64,000 nucleotides of DNA from Candidatus Syntrophocurvum alkaliphilum (GCF_009734445.1 NZ_CP046457.1:930001-994000), one strand, 5' to 3'. Counted from the stretch's first letter, positions 1 to 9,303 are shown. A program made the numbers and translations. Notes: generated by a model not told the origin, from the letters alone.

Positions 1-14
1 AGAATACAAAAATA

Positions 15-50
15 GGTCTGTGCCTAGAAGTACACAGACCCTTTTATCTT
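15..50 (+). terminator. Rho-independent terminator of a gene left of the window
   Basis: An 8-bp perfect stem (GGTCTGTG at 15-22 with CACAGACC at 33-40) is followed by CTTTTATCTT. It would end a plus-strand transcript entering from outside the window. Confidence 0.7.
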
Positions 51-60
51 AAAAATGAGC

Positions 61-145
61 GCAATAAGGGAAGGTACTTCTATTGCACCGCCACAGTCAT
101 TTAGGACTGGAGCGAAACAACTTATGTATCCTTTGCCCTTATTGC
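61..145 (+). other. Unassigned structured RNA-like element
   Basis: A long-range stem closes this 85-nt segment. Bases 61-77 pair with 126-145 through 10 perfect pairs, then AAGG with CCTT, then TAC with GTA, with small bulges. Inside are two short hairpins: GGT/ACC near 73-90 and AGTC/GACT near 96-111. The order of GGGAA, CCGCCAC and GGAGCGAA recalls parts of the cobalamin riboswitch core. However, the conserved 3' box is missing, so I do not assign it. No gene obviously regulated by it lies close by; the next start is at 390. Confidence 0.35.
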
Positions 146-389
146 AAATCAGGCATTAAATATTTTTGTAGAAAGAAAGTCTACTGTCGGATTTCCATTA
201 ATTAAACTTTTATTAAGCCATATGGTGGAATTTACCACGCAGCTTTGATATGATTAATTTGACAGCTTTTATTCCACAATAAAAAACCTTAAGTAACTCT
301 CCCTCTAAGAATTAGCTTATAGTTTATTGGGTTTCCCGTAACAGTTACTAAGGTTTATTTAGTTACTATTTTGCTTTGGGGGTCTATTC

Positions 390-1946
390 ATGGATAATAT
401 TAATCACCCATACCTTTCCGGTGGGATCTTTTTTACATTACTCTTACAGGCAAGAAAACAGCGTGGTAATGCACGAGGTAGATTGCAAGGTGGGAACGAC
501 AGTTTTTCTGATACCGAGGTCTTAAAAGGTCTTATTTATGTAACAAATCGTAAAAAAGAGATTTCTTATCTTACTACTTTTAAGAAAAACACTTCCGAAT
601 ATAAATCTTGTCAGTTTTCAGGTGGTACTTATATTCCCTTTAATGAAAAACATGTTATTGATAGTTTCGATGATGCTATAAAAAACAACTATTCTGACAC
701 CCTTGGGAGAATGTCAGATTTTGTGGATAGCTATTTAGATATAGAAAACACCTCTAAAGTTGAATGGCTTATAAAGGCACTACTTGAGGTTGTAGAGTTG
801 GATGCTGCTATTAAAGATTCAGATCTATTTTACATTCAAAGTACTGGACAGGCTTTAAGCAAAAAGGCACTAACATCATTAGTCAATATTGATTTTCAGC
901 CCTTTCTTTTGGGAGTTTTACACTATATTATTTTAAATCGGCAGGACAACACTCTCGGCCGTGCTACCTATGAAGCTTGGCATGAAAGGTCTACTAAGCA
1001 TTCAGGATGGAAATTTACTAGCGATATTGGTAGCGGCATTAATCGACATGTAAATGTTGCTGTATTGCGCACGAAAGAGAAATCTACATCTGAATTCACT
1101 TCTAGTCAAAATTTTTCAGTACAGACGAAAATGACAAACATCCAGCCCGACAACCATCTACAATTTGATTTTTGCATCTCTTTTGCCGAGCAAAACATCA
1201 AACTAGATGTAACTTCGGAAGACGGTGCGCAAAAGGTTTTCTCCACAAACTATACAGATTGCAAAGCCGATGATTTTTCAATCGAAGTTAAGAACCGCAT
1301 AATGAGGTGGTATGTGGGTGGCGGGAACCAACCTTTTACTGTGACCATAACAGATAAGCGGATCGACCTTGCCAAGTCCCAATTTGCTGATATTGAGGTC
1401 AAACTTTTTGCAGGAGATGAACTCAGCTTAGAAGAAGAATTACGATATAACCACTTAGGACTGCTTATTAAAAGGTTTGAACATGAACGTTGTGTTAAAG
1501 AGAAAGCTGTAACAGCTTATCTCAAGGATAAAATGTTCCAAACCTATAGTCATGTGGGTTTTTATACACATTTGCTTGAATTTATAAAGGAAATCCTTGA
1601 CTTTCCATATCGCCGGGGTGCATTTCAAGATGCCGAATACAGAGAAAAGTTTGTACAATTTGACGTGTATACAACCACTGTTTCGAAGCATTGCGGAGGG
1701 TATTTTGTTGTCGATTTGCCAAGGCAAGATGTTGAGGAAGCATTTAAAAAAGATGGGCTACTACAATTTCAAGGTAATTCAGTTTGCGACTGGGGTGTTG
1801 AGATGGCCAAGAAAATAGCCGTTCAATACTATGTACGATATATTGGAAGGCAAATTATTGATCATGAACATATTGTATTAGATAGTGATGAATATTGGAA
1901 TACTCAAAAAACTAGCGTTCATATATGGAACATTGGCCCTCATTGA
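390..1946 (+). CDS. Uncharacterised 518-aa protein beside the CRISPR array
   Basis: I do not recognise a characterised family. The ATG follows GGGGG at good spacing. The protein is soluble, with no signal peptide or membrane helix. The N-terminus contains a GGIFFTLLLQARKQR stretch followed by a Gly-rich turn and SDTEVLKGLI, reminiscent of N-termini in uncharacterised proteins of accessory regions; this is only an impression. The C-terminal part is mixed alpha/beta. The gene stands alone on the plus strand, separated by about 570 bp from the far end of the CRISPR array and convergent with the array transcript. Its base composition looks closer to the cas genes than to the AT-rich housekeeping genes, so a shared accessory island is plausible. 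A defence role is inference from position only. An inverted repeat (288-300 with 340-351) lies in the upstream region. Confidence 0.7.
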   Translation: MDNINHPYLSGGIFFTLLLQARKQRGNARGRLQGGNDSFSDTEVLKGLIYVTNRKKEISYLTTFKKNTSEYKSCQFSGGTYIPFNEKHVIDSFDDAIKNNYSDTLGRMSDFVDSYLDIENTSKVEWLIKALLEVVELDAAIKDSDLFYIQSTGQALSKKALTSLVNIDFQPFLLGVLHYIILNRQDNTLGRATYEAWHERSTKHSGWKFTSDIGSGINRHVNVAVLRTKEKSTSEFTSSQNFSVQTKMTNIQPDNHLQFDFCISFAEQNIKLDVTSEDGAQKVFSTNYTDCKADDFSIEVKNRIMRWYVGGGNQPFTVTITDKRIDLAKSQFADIEVKLFAGDELSLEEELRYNHLGLLIKRFEHERCVKEKAVTAYLKDKMFQTYSHVGFYTHLLEFIKEILDFPYRRGAFQDAEYREKFVQFDVYTTTVSKHCGGYFVVDLPRQDVEEAFKKDGLLQFQGNSVCDWGVEMAKKIAVQYYVRYIGRQIIDHEHIVLDSDEYWNTQKTSVHIWNIGPH

Positions 1947-2513
1947 ATACACCAGAAACCACCCACTCCTCAAGGCAGTTAGCCTCGAAAGGTGCAAAAG
2001 TGAAAACCTTCTTGACGATAGATTGTTTTTTGTTTATTCGATCAATATATTCTATTAGCTTAGTTATATTAAAAACAAATATAACTTTTTTGAAGTATTC
2101 ATGCAATAACCTTGCTACTGCTAGTCTTATGTATGCATGTTCTAAAAAAATACATGAAATTGATGAAGAAATTACATACCAAGGTCAAAAGGATTTTGAG
2201 GTATAGTGAATAAGTAAAAGTGGTTTGAAAATTGTTGTAAAAATTCAATATTATTATATTAAATAAAGCTGTTAGCTAAAGAATTTTTTACTTTTAATTA
2301 TATATTGCTAGTTAAATAGATTTACTTAAAAATCATAAGAATAACTTTTTTTTGAAATGGGCAGCTAAACTTGCTCTTTTCAAATTTTTATATGGCTTAT
2401 TTAATTTATCTTTGTAATTAAGGTCACATATAATGCTGCTGTAGTTTGAAAAATACCTACTATTGCACCTAGTTTAATTTGAAAATCTACAGTGTATGGT
2501 TTTGGAGGTTTTA
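1947..2513. other. AT-rich intergenic region at the trailer end of the CRISPR array
   Basis: No convincing gene is present. A 93-codon open frame (1925-2206) overlaps the end of the preceding gene in another frame, has no ribosome binding site and no family resemblance. A weak hairpin with a T-run (about 2353-2396, plus strand) may be a terminator. This is the side with degenerate repeats, so it is probably the trailer end of the array, not the leader. Confidence 0.5.
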
Positions 2514-4885
2514 GGAATCACCCCCGCATGTGCGGGGAATATCATAAAGTCTGTTTCGTCTTTCTTCCTCCTGTTTAATCACCCCCGCATGTGCGGGGAA
2601 TATCCTTTTTCTTTCATATAATCCCTGCCTATGATGGGATCACCCCCGCATGTGCGGGGAATATTTTAAAAAACATCTCAAATCTCTTAGCTTGTTAGGA
2701 TCACCCCCGCATGTGCGGGGAATATATAGCTATTTTATAAGCCATAATAGCATCAATAGGATCACCCCCGCATGTGCGGGGAATATCTATATATCTTTCC
2801 TCTAATCATCATATATTCAGGATCACCCCCGCATGTGCGGGGAATATTCACCGTGTATAATTTTATTTATAAATTCGTTAGGATCACCCCCGCATGTGCG
2901 GGGAATATGGGCATTCATCTCCGGTATATGGTTTGAGTTCAGGATCACCCCCGCATGTGCGGGGAATATTTAGTGGTGCAAAGAAAATACTTGATAAAAG
3001 AGGGATCACCCCCGCATGTGCGGGGAATATATCTAGTATTTTTGATATTATCTAATAATATCAGGATCACCCCCGCATGTGCGGGGAATATGCTATTTGC
3101 AACAATAAATCAGCTGTTATTACAGGATCACCCCCGCATGTGCGGGGAATATATTTTAGAATTTTTGATGATTCTGTTATATAGATAGGATCACCCCCGC
3201 ATGTGCGGGGAATATTTTCCTTGAAACCTTAATTCACTTACTCCGTCAGGATCACCCCCGCATGTGCGGGGAATATAATTGATAAACTTCAATAAATTCA
3301 TCTAAATAAGGATCACCCCCGCATGTGCGGGGAATATATATAAGTATCAGTAGTTGGATTTACCCAATTAGGATCACCCCCGCATGTGCGGGGAATATTC
3401 CTCCGTTTTTACCTACCATTTTAAAGCCACAGGATCACCCCCGCATGTGCGGGGAATATATTATGAAGAATATCAAGTTAGAACAATTGTTAGGATCACC
3501 CCCGCATGTGCGGGGAATATGGTTTACTTTCACCACAATAAGCACATTTATTGGGATCACCCCCGCATGTGCGGGGAATATTATTTCCGTATAGCTCCCA
3601 ACCTCTTGAACATAGGATCACCCCCGCATGTGCGGGGAATATCGCTTTTTTCTTCCTTGCAACTGTCGGTAAATAGGATCACCCCCGCATGTGCGGGGAA
3701 TATTATTTCTCTAAATTTATTTGACTATCCTTCGCGGGGATCACCCCCGCATGTGCGGGGAATATATCTTTACTCCTTCACCTAAAACTGGCGTTCTAGG
3801 ATCACCCCCGCATGTGCGGGGAATATTAATCCGGGTGCTTCTACCATAGCACCATTAAAGGATCACCCCCGCATGTGCGGGGAATATGGTAGTATATCAT
3901 ATCTTTCTATAGTTAAATCAGGATCACCCCCGCATGTGCGGGGAATATCATCTTCGTCAACTTCCCATTTCGGGTTAATTGGGATCACCCCCGCATGTGC
4001 GGGGAATATAATCCTGTAGCCTATCCCATCAATCTCAATCCAGGATCACCCCCGCATGTGCGGGGAATATCTTTAATCTTCTTTGCATTGGTCATTTTGT
4101 TAAGGATCACCCCCGCATGTGCGGGGAATATATTAGCACTTCTACACTACTGTTTTTACTTTTAGGATCACCCCCGCATGTGCGGGGAATATTCTATATC
4201 ACATCCTTATCAATTAGCTCCTTCAGGATCACCCCCGCATGTGCGGGGAATATTTAAAAGAAATGGGTTGGAGTAGCGTTGAGGAAGGATCACCCCCGCA
4301 TGTGCGGGGAATATTTCTTAGGGTAATTCGCGTTAATAACCCTAATAGGATCACCCCCGCATGTGCGGGGAATATTCACGGTTGATGTTTTCACAGAAGA
4401 TGGGGAAAGGATCACCCCCGCATGTGCGGGGAATATCTGTTCACCCATCTCAGGCTTATCAAACAACATGGATCACCCCCGCATGTGCGGGGAATATTGA
4501 GGTGGGAAAGATTCCCCACGCGCTTTGAAAGGATCACCCCCGCATGTGCGGGGGATCACCCCCGCATGTGCGGGGAATATTGGTAGGCTTTTTGTCTTTT
4601 TTCATACATACCAGGATCACCCCCGCATGTGCGGGGAATATAGTGACTTCTTGCTATATCGGTAGCCTTACATGGGATCACCCCCGCATGTGCGGGGAAT
4701 ATTTTACAGTAAAATTTTTCGCCTTTCCACTCCCAGGATCACCCCCGCATGTGCGGGGAATATTGCCTGTTTAGCTAACTCAAAATTCACTTGTTGGGAT
4801 CACCCCCGCATGTGCGGGGAATATTTATATTTTCTGAGGTGAAAGATGAAATATATAGGATCACCCCCGCATGTGCGGGGAATAT
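2514..4885 (-). CRISPR. Type I-E CRISPR array, 40 repeats
   Basis: The array has 40 copies of a 28-nt repeat with the palindromic core CCCCGCATGTGCGGGG, mostly at an exact 61-nt period, giving 33-nt spacers. Read on the minus strand the repeat starts ATATTCCCCGC and ends GGTGATCC, which is the usual type I-E orientation. Transcription should therefore run from high to low coordinates, away from cas2. The two lowest-coordinate repeats are degenerate: the one at 2514 has an extra A, and the one at about 2576 has lost its GG. That marks the trailer. Repeats at 4531-4553 and 4553-4580 are fused without a spacer, leaving 38 true spacers. Spacers differ from one another by eye; I could not search their origins. 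Confidence 0.98.
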
Positions 4886-4914
4886 ACTAAAATAACGTTG
4901 ATAATAAGGCATTT
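4886..4914 (-). promoter_or_regulatory. Only available space for the CRISPR leader
   Basis: Just 29 bp separate the cas2-dnaQ stop codon from the first repeat at the intact, leader-proximal end. Type I-E leaders usually need more than this for a promoter and an integrase docking site. The leader may extend into the 3' end of the cas2-dnaQ coding sequence, or the array may be co-transcribed with the cas operon. The segment is AT-rich, but I see no convincing -10/-35 pair in it. Confidence 0.45.
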
Positions 4915-5811
4915 CTACTTTTGTTCTTTCTCTAATTCAATGAGTTTTTCATAGAGTTGAAATGTAATTTTACAGTCTTCAATGCTACGATGCATAGTTT
5001 GTACCTCAATCCCAAAGTATTTTAACAGTGTTGATAGCTTATAGTTTTTCACATCATCTACCAAACGTCTTGCAATCTTTAAAGTGTCCAAACATCTGTT
5101 GGAAAATAACGGTATATCAAGCTGTTGACAGGCAGCTCTCAAGAAACTGTAATCAAAATCTCCATTATGGGAAACAACTGGCATATTCCCTGCAAATTCT
5201 AAAAATTCTGGTAAAACTTCTTCCAATTCTTTGCCTTTCTCTTCAAGCATTATATCAGAAATACCTGTTAATACCTCAATAGATTTTGGCACGCTACCTT
5301 TTGACTTTACCAAGGCTTGAAATGTCGCTTCTACTTGTCCATCTTTTATTTTGAGAGCTCCTATTTCAATAATTTCATGTTCTGCCACTGACAAGCCTGT
5401 TGTCTCCACGTCCAAAACTAAATATGTTTTGAGAAATTTTTCTCCTTTATTATTTTTCTTCGTCATTTGCTTAGCTTTTCTTATTTTAGCTGCATTGCTG
5501 TAACCCATCCGCTGCTCCCCCAGTTTTTGGATACGTGCAGGGCTTGGTCGTAGCATTAATTTTAATCCATCAAAATTAATAGGTTCCCATGTGGTATTAT
5601 GAACACGAAAATCAAGTCTTTGTTCATTTTTAGCGCTGTAGACCATTGTTGCCCTGCCATTTTTCGTATTTTCTGTTATCCGTGTCCAAAGCTGATCTCT
5701 GACTCTGGCACTTACTTTGCCTACATATACGCCTGTGTCTATTTCCTGTAACCACTTGGTTAAATCTCCACGCAGACTAATAGGGCAGTCTGTTAACGTA
5801 ATAACAATCAT
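4915..5811 (-). CDS. cas2: CRISPR-associated endonuclease Cas2 fused to a DnaQ-like 3'-5' exonuclease
   Basis: This is a 298-aa fusion. Residues 1 to about 95 are type I-E Cas2, the partner that holds the Cas1 dimers together during spacer integration. After a basic linker, residues 128-292 form a DEDDh exonuclease: D134 and E136 (in DVETTG), D218 (in HNGDFD), H274 and D279 (in HRSIED). All the metal-binding acids are present, so the nuclease should be active. In characterised Cas2-DnaQ fusions the exonuclease trims prespacer 3' ends. The ATG overlaps the cas1 stop (ATGA), so the two are translationally coupled. It is the last gene of the cas operon, and the stop codon lies 29 bp from the array. 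Confidence 0.96.
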   Translation of the reverse strand: MIVITLTDCPISLRGDLTKWLQEIDTGVYVGKVSARVRDQLWTRITENTKNGRATMVYSAKNEQRLDFRVHNTTWEPINFDGLKLMLRPSPARIQKLGEQRMGYSNAAKIRKAKQMTKKNNKGEKFLKTYLVLDVETTGLSVAEHEIIEIGALKIKDGQVEATFQALVKSKGSVPKSIEVLTGISDIMLEEKGKELEEVLPEFLEFAGNMPVVSHNGDFDYSFLRAACQQLDIPLFSNRCLDTLKIARRLVDDVKNYKLSTLLKYFGIEVQTMHRSIEDCKITFQLYEKLIELEKEQK

Positions 5812-6818
5812 GTTTCTTCCTCCAAAATGTTGCCATAACCTTCTTCCAGCAAGTCTTCCTCCAACTCTGATAACTCTTTACCATAGGAGACTGCATTGGG
5901 CACTAGACCTTTTTTATCGTCCCACAGATGCAACGTTTTTATTTCCGGCTCGTCTTCAGACGCTAATTCGCCCAAAAGTAGCTCCCTAATATCCTTCACG
6001 ACTTGTTTTAGAAGATACCCATCAGCAATGGCGTCACGCACCCTGTGTCTTGTGGCAGAGCCAATGTCATCCGGCTGCTCTGCTGCAATTATAAAGGCAA
6101 TTGGAATTGTAATAGTGCCTTTATAAAGATCTGCTATGTCATAAACGAATGACCGGTCATGACCTGTGTGAACAAATCCCAGACCAGGAGAACAGCCCAA
6201 TGCCACAATGACACTATGCACAACACCGTAAAGACAAGCATGAGCTGCGGATAATGCCATATTGACCGGATCGCTGGCATTGAAATTATTTGGATCGTAC
6301 TCTCTGCCATTCCAAGACACGCCTGTCTCTTGGGAAGCTTTACGGTAAATGGCTCTTACCCTAGCTCCTTCTCTTCCTCTCAGCTGCTGCATGGTTAAGG
6401 ATGAAACATCTTCTCCATGAAAGCGCATCTTATACATGTGTCGAGCAACGGCTACCCTTGTTTGAACATTTGAAACCAGCTTTGCCTGTCGAATCAGCAA
6501 GTGGGCAGAATGGGAAAGTGGGTTGCCGTGAGCGTAATACCTCACTCCCTGTTCTCCCACCCATATAATACTAATTCCGGTATTACCCGCCAATTCCATG
6601 GCTCTATGAGAAATATTTGTACCCGGACCCAGCAGTAATACACTAAGTGATGCTGCTGGCACATGCACTGTTCCCCTTATATCTGTGACAGTGAGAGCAC
6701 CATCCTGTCGATTGATCATGCAACGCTCAAGGTATAAGAAAGAGATTCTGTCCTTTGTTTGGGGCAATGTCTGTAAATCTGGCTTTTCGATGCCAAAATG
6801 TTCAGCCACCTCACTCAC
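5808..6818 (-). CDS. cas1: CRISPR-associated integrase Cas1 (type I-E)
   Basis: Cas1 catalyses insertion of new spacers at the leader-proximal repeat, as a complex with Cas2. The catalytic metal ligands are visible at E150, H217 and D230 (with D227), the same spacing as in the E. coli type I-E protein with an offset of nine. The N-terminal beta domain precedes an all-helical catalytic domain, and the last 25 or so residues are acidic. The annotated GTG at 6818 sits directly against AAGGG. A second GTG at codon 4 (6807-6809) has about 8 nt spacing to the same site and may be the real start. It lies 4 bp after cas6e and overlaps cas2 by 4 bp. Confidence 0.96.
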   Translation of the reverse strand: MSEVAEHFGIEKPDLQTLPQTKDRISFLYLERCMINRQDGALTVTDIRGTVHVPAASLSVLLLGPGTNISHRAMELAGNTGISIIWVGEQGVRYYAHGNPLSHSAHLLIRQAKLVSNVQTRVAVARHMYKMRFHGEDVSSLTMQQLRGREGARVRAIYRKASQETGVSWNGREYDPNNFNASDPVNMALSAAHACLYGVVHSVIVALGCSPGLGFVHTGHDRSFVYDIADLYKGTITIPIAFIIAAEQPDDIGSATRHRVRDAIADGYLLKQVVKDIRELLLGELASEDEPEIKTLHLWDDKKGLVPNAVSYGKELSELEEDLLEEGYGNILEEET

Positions 6819-6822
6819 CCCT

Positions 6823-7464
6823 TCATCGTGCTATGGTAAGCAGTCCACAGCCATAGGCCTTTGCTCTTCCAATTCCTGTGGTCAATGACGCTGTAAAATG
6901 TTCAATGTCAGTGATTGTTAATAACCCTTCAAAGGTTGCGGTTCTTATAATCACTTCCCTAGCCCCTTTCCGACTCTTGGGAAATTTTTCCCACTGGGTG
7001 TGCGTTACACCAAAATTATCTTCATTCAATTTAAACCCACATTTTTCTGATCGTTTTATTAACCATTGCCGTTGTTGTTCCTGAGTAACATGGGCATGTA
7101 CTTTTCCTCGCCCTGTTCCTTCGTCCTTCTCTTTAAAACTGCTTTGGGTGGGATTAGCCCGCAGTCGAAATTTCCAAGAGTCCCCTTCTTGCAATTTTGC
7201 TAAAAAGGTTCTGTAATCCTTTGTTTCCCATCCTTGTTCATTATCTGTGTACCCAAATTGTCTCACGAGATGGGTGAAATCAGGCTGTTCACCACTGAGC
7301 ACTAATAAATAACATTTATCGCCCATCCAATCTACACGCCATAGGTTGCGTTGGCGCTCTCCATTAATACTCTGTTCCACAGCTCCATGCATTAATGGAG
7401 GTATGACTAAAGCTTGCATGGTTTCTCTACGTTTTGCATTTAATGCAATTCGAGATATATACAT
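6823..7464 (-). CDS. cas6e: crRNA-processing endoribonuclease Cas6e (CasE)
   Basis: This 213-aa protein cleaves the pre-crRNA at the base of the repeat hairpin and stays bound in Cascade. It has the two-ferredoxin-fold layout, with the Gly-rich signature near the C-terminus (GIGRAKAYGCGLL). A histidine at about residue 26, in PLMHGAVEQ, is at the position expected for the catalytic His of the family. The start follows a GGGGGGAA ribosome binding site. The gene begins 4 bp after cas5 and ends 4 bp before cas1. The 16-nt palindromic repeat core is the expected substrate hairpin. Confidence 0.95.
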   Translation of the reverse strand: MYISRIALNAKRRETMQALVIPPLMHGAVEQSINGERQRNLWRVDWMGDKCYLLVLSGEQPDFTHLVRQFGYTDNEQGWETKDYRTFLAKLQEGDSWKFRLRANPTQSSFKEKDEGTGRGKVHAHVTQEQQRQWLIKRSEKCGFKLNEDNFGVTHTQWEKFPKSRKGAREVIIRTATFEGLLTITDIEHFTASLTTGIGRAKAYGCGLLTIAR

Positions 7465-7467
7465 GAG

Positions 7468-8178
7468 CTATTCCCCCCTTAGTTCCTGCATCGGGTCATG
7501 GGCTGTTGTATCTCCCTGTACAGTATGACGACTCTCATTATTAATAACCACTTTTGCTTCAATTTCCGTAACAAGACGGAATCCAAATTTCCGATGGTTT
7601 TGATCAAAAGAGATAGGGTTGTCGCGAATATAATAAGCTCCCCCTGTTTCTTTTTCTACTTCTACCACAATGGGCAGTTGAACGTATTTGGCCTCCTTAC
7701 GTCGCAGCCAGTCACTAATAAGCCATTCTTCTTCCTGCAGTGCTTCTACCAAATTTTTATTAGTACGGATTCCTAAAGAAATTTTTCCTTCCGGCGGACA
7801 AGAGCGTCTGCCTAAAAACAATGGAAACGTAGGGATGCGTAATGCCGTATCTATTTCTTTAAGAAGGGTTTCTACACCTTGCAGCCCAACTAAAAAGACA
7901 GCATCAGAAAGATAATAACGGTTGGTGACATAGGTAGATTTAACACTTTTAGCAGTGTGATAATCCCTTAGTAAGTCACCTGCTTGATCAACTCGAACAC
8001 CAAAACGCAAAGACTGTAAATCATCAATTCCTTCATCCCGACGACGGCCTAATGCTGCAGCAACAAGTCCAATAACACCACTTTTGGTTGGAATAGACTG
8101 GGTACCCCTCCGATCAAATTTTGCGTCAACACCCCATGATTGTAGAGGTGCGGCTAATCGCAATAAAAGTGTGCTCAT
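7468..8178 (-). CDS. cas5: Cascade subunit Cas5 (CasD, type I-E)
   Basis: This 236-aa RAMP-fold protein caps the 5' handle of the crRNA and contacts Cse1. The N-terminus MSTLLLRLAAPLQSWG is the classic Cas5 start, and PTKSGVIGLVAAALGRRR follows. Its ATG overlaps the cas7 stop codon (ATGA), and it is followed closely by cas6e, as in standard I-E operons. Length is normal for the family. Confidence 0.95.
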   Translation of the reverse strand: MSTLLLRLAAPLQSWGVDAKFDRRGTQSIPTKSGVIGLVAAALGRRRDEGIDDLQSLRFGVRVDQAGDLLRDYHTAKSVKSTYVTNRYYLSDAVFLVGLQGVETLLKEIDTALRIPTFPLFLGRRSCPPEGKISLGIRTNKNLVEALQEEEWLISDWLRRKEAKYVQLPIVVEVEKETGGAYYIRDNPISFDQNHRKFGFRLVTEIEAKVVINNESRHTVQGDTTAHDPMQELRGE

Positions 8179-9287
8179 TGGTTATCCCCACCAGTTCTTA
8201 ACCGTTCCTGAAGTTCTTCTTTTAATGTATCAAGCACATCCTTCAATGGCTTTGTTTCACCAGCCAGCTCTTTCAGCGACTCTCCTATTACTAATGATAA
8301 CACAGGTGACCCTAACCAGTTTTTGTGTACATCATTGGCATGTTTTACTAACGCTTTTGCTGATGCTTCCACATATCCTTCATCGTTATTTTTACCTGAT
8401 TGCACCGGTCGTTCGAAAGCTCCCACCAGATTAATGGGCTGGTCGTTCCGCAGTGTTACAAATACGGCATCTGGCAAGGTGCGGTTGGCAAAGGTGTTTT
8501 GCTTACCTGTTGGCATCGAGCACACAAATGCATTAAGAAAGGCTTTCACTGCTTCTGCAGTTTCTTCTTCCAAGTAGCGATGTAGTTCGTGTACTGCAAT
8601 TGTGGCGTAGCGGTAAAGAGTTGCAGAATTAAACTCAACAGTGCCAATGTGACCTGCACCAGCGTTATCTTCTGGAGACAAGTCGTCTACAGCTGTGAAA
8701 TAATCGTATTCTCTGTTAACTTTATGGGTGGATATACTGTGAGCTACTTGGGCACAAGCATCGGTGTTCAGCGATGGGTCATCTGCTACCATGCGACCAA
8801 ATAATGCAATTTCAATGCCTGGTGATTCTTTTAATGCTTGCTTTGCTTTTTTCTTAGCTTCTGTTGACGGCGTGCTTTTTATAGCATCAGGATCCTCTGT
8901 CGCTAATTCTGCCAATGCTTTTGCCTGGGCAACGCTCATAAAAAACAATGCATCCGCACCTTTTTCTGCTGACTTGATTTTTAAACCTGCAGCAGTCAGT
9001 ATATTAATAGCTGCTTCTTCTGTTTTTTCAATACCACCCAACTTTTTAATCTCTTTTTCCACCATACTTACAATCCGTTTAGTTCTTTTTCCAAGGCTAT
9101 CTTGAGGTATAATCTCTTCAAATATGACTCGCATAGCTCTCTTCCAGCTTTGGGAAGAAACCCTAGCCCGATTGGCACCTCCGTACACGGCTGACTTAGG
9201 ACTGCCGGTATCATCTCTATTGACGCAGCTAGGAGGTACTGTTTGTAAAACATGCACATCTAAATATAGTCTTTCATTGGTTTTCAT
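8175..9287 (-). CDS. cas7: Cascade backbone subunit Cas7 (CasC/Cse4, type I-E)
   Basis: This 370-aa protein forms the helical backbone (normally six copies) that holds the crRNA spacer. The N-terminal DVHVLQTVPPSCVNRDD and NRARVSSQSWKRAMR stretches are diagnostic of type I-E Cas7. The ATG has a good GGGTGG-type binding site. The gene sits 16 bp after cse2 and overlaps cas5 by 4 bp. Confidence 0.96.
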   Translation of the reverse strand: MKTNERLYLDVHVLQTVPPSCVNRDDTGSPKSAVYGGANRARVSSQSWKRAMRVIFEEIIPQDSLGKRTKRIVSMVEKEIKKLGGIEKTEEAAINILTAAGLKIKSAEKGADALFFMSVAQAKALAELATEDPDAIKSTPSTEAKKKAKQALKESPGIEIALFGRMVADDPSLNTDACAQVAHSISTHKVNREYDYFTAVDDLSPEDNAGAGHIGTVEFNSATLYRYATIAVHELHRYLEEETAEAVKAFLNAFVCSMPTGKQNTFANRTLPDAVFVTLRNDQPINLVGAFERPVQSGKNNDEGYVEASAKALVKHANDVHKNWLGSPVLSLVIGESLKELAGETKPLKDVLDTLKEELQERLRTGGDNQ

Positions 9288-9303
9288 TTGTTTACCACCC
9301 TTT

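Noticed and set aside
61-145. Cobalamin riboswitch
   Set aside because: GGGAA, CCGCCAC and GGAGCGAA appear in a suggestive order, but the conserved 3' box and full P3-P6 core are missing, and no cobalamin gene is nearby.
1925-2206. 93-codon open frame after the 518-aa gene
   Set aside because: It overlaps the preceding gene in another frame, lacks a ribosome binding site, and is of low complexity. It shows no family resemblance.
2955-4774. Open frames of 76-133 codons inside the CRISPR array
   Set aside because: They consist of repeat-derived peptides (RITPACAGN, SPPHVRG, HPRMCGEY) and vary only by spacers. They are artefacts of the repeats.
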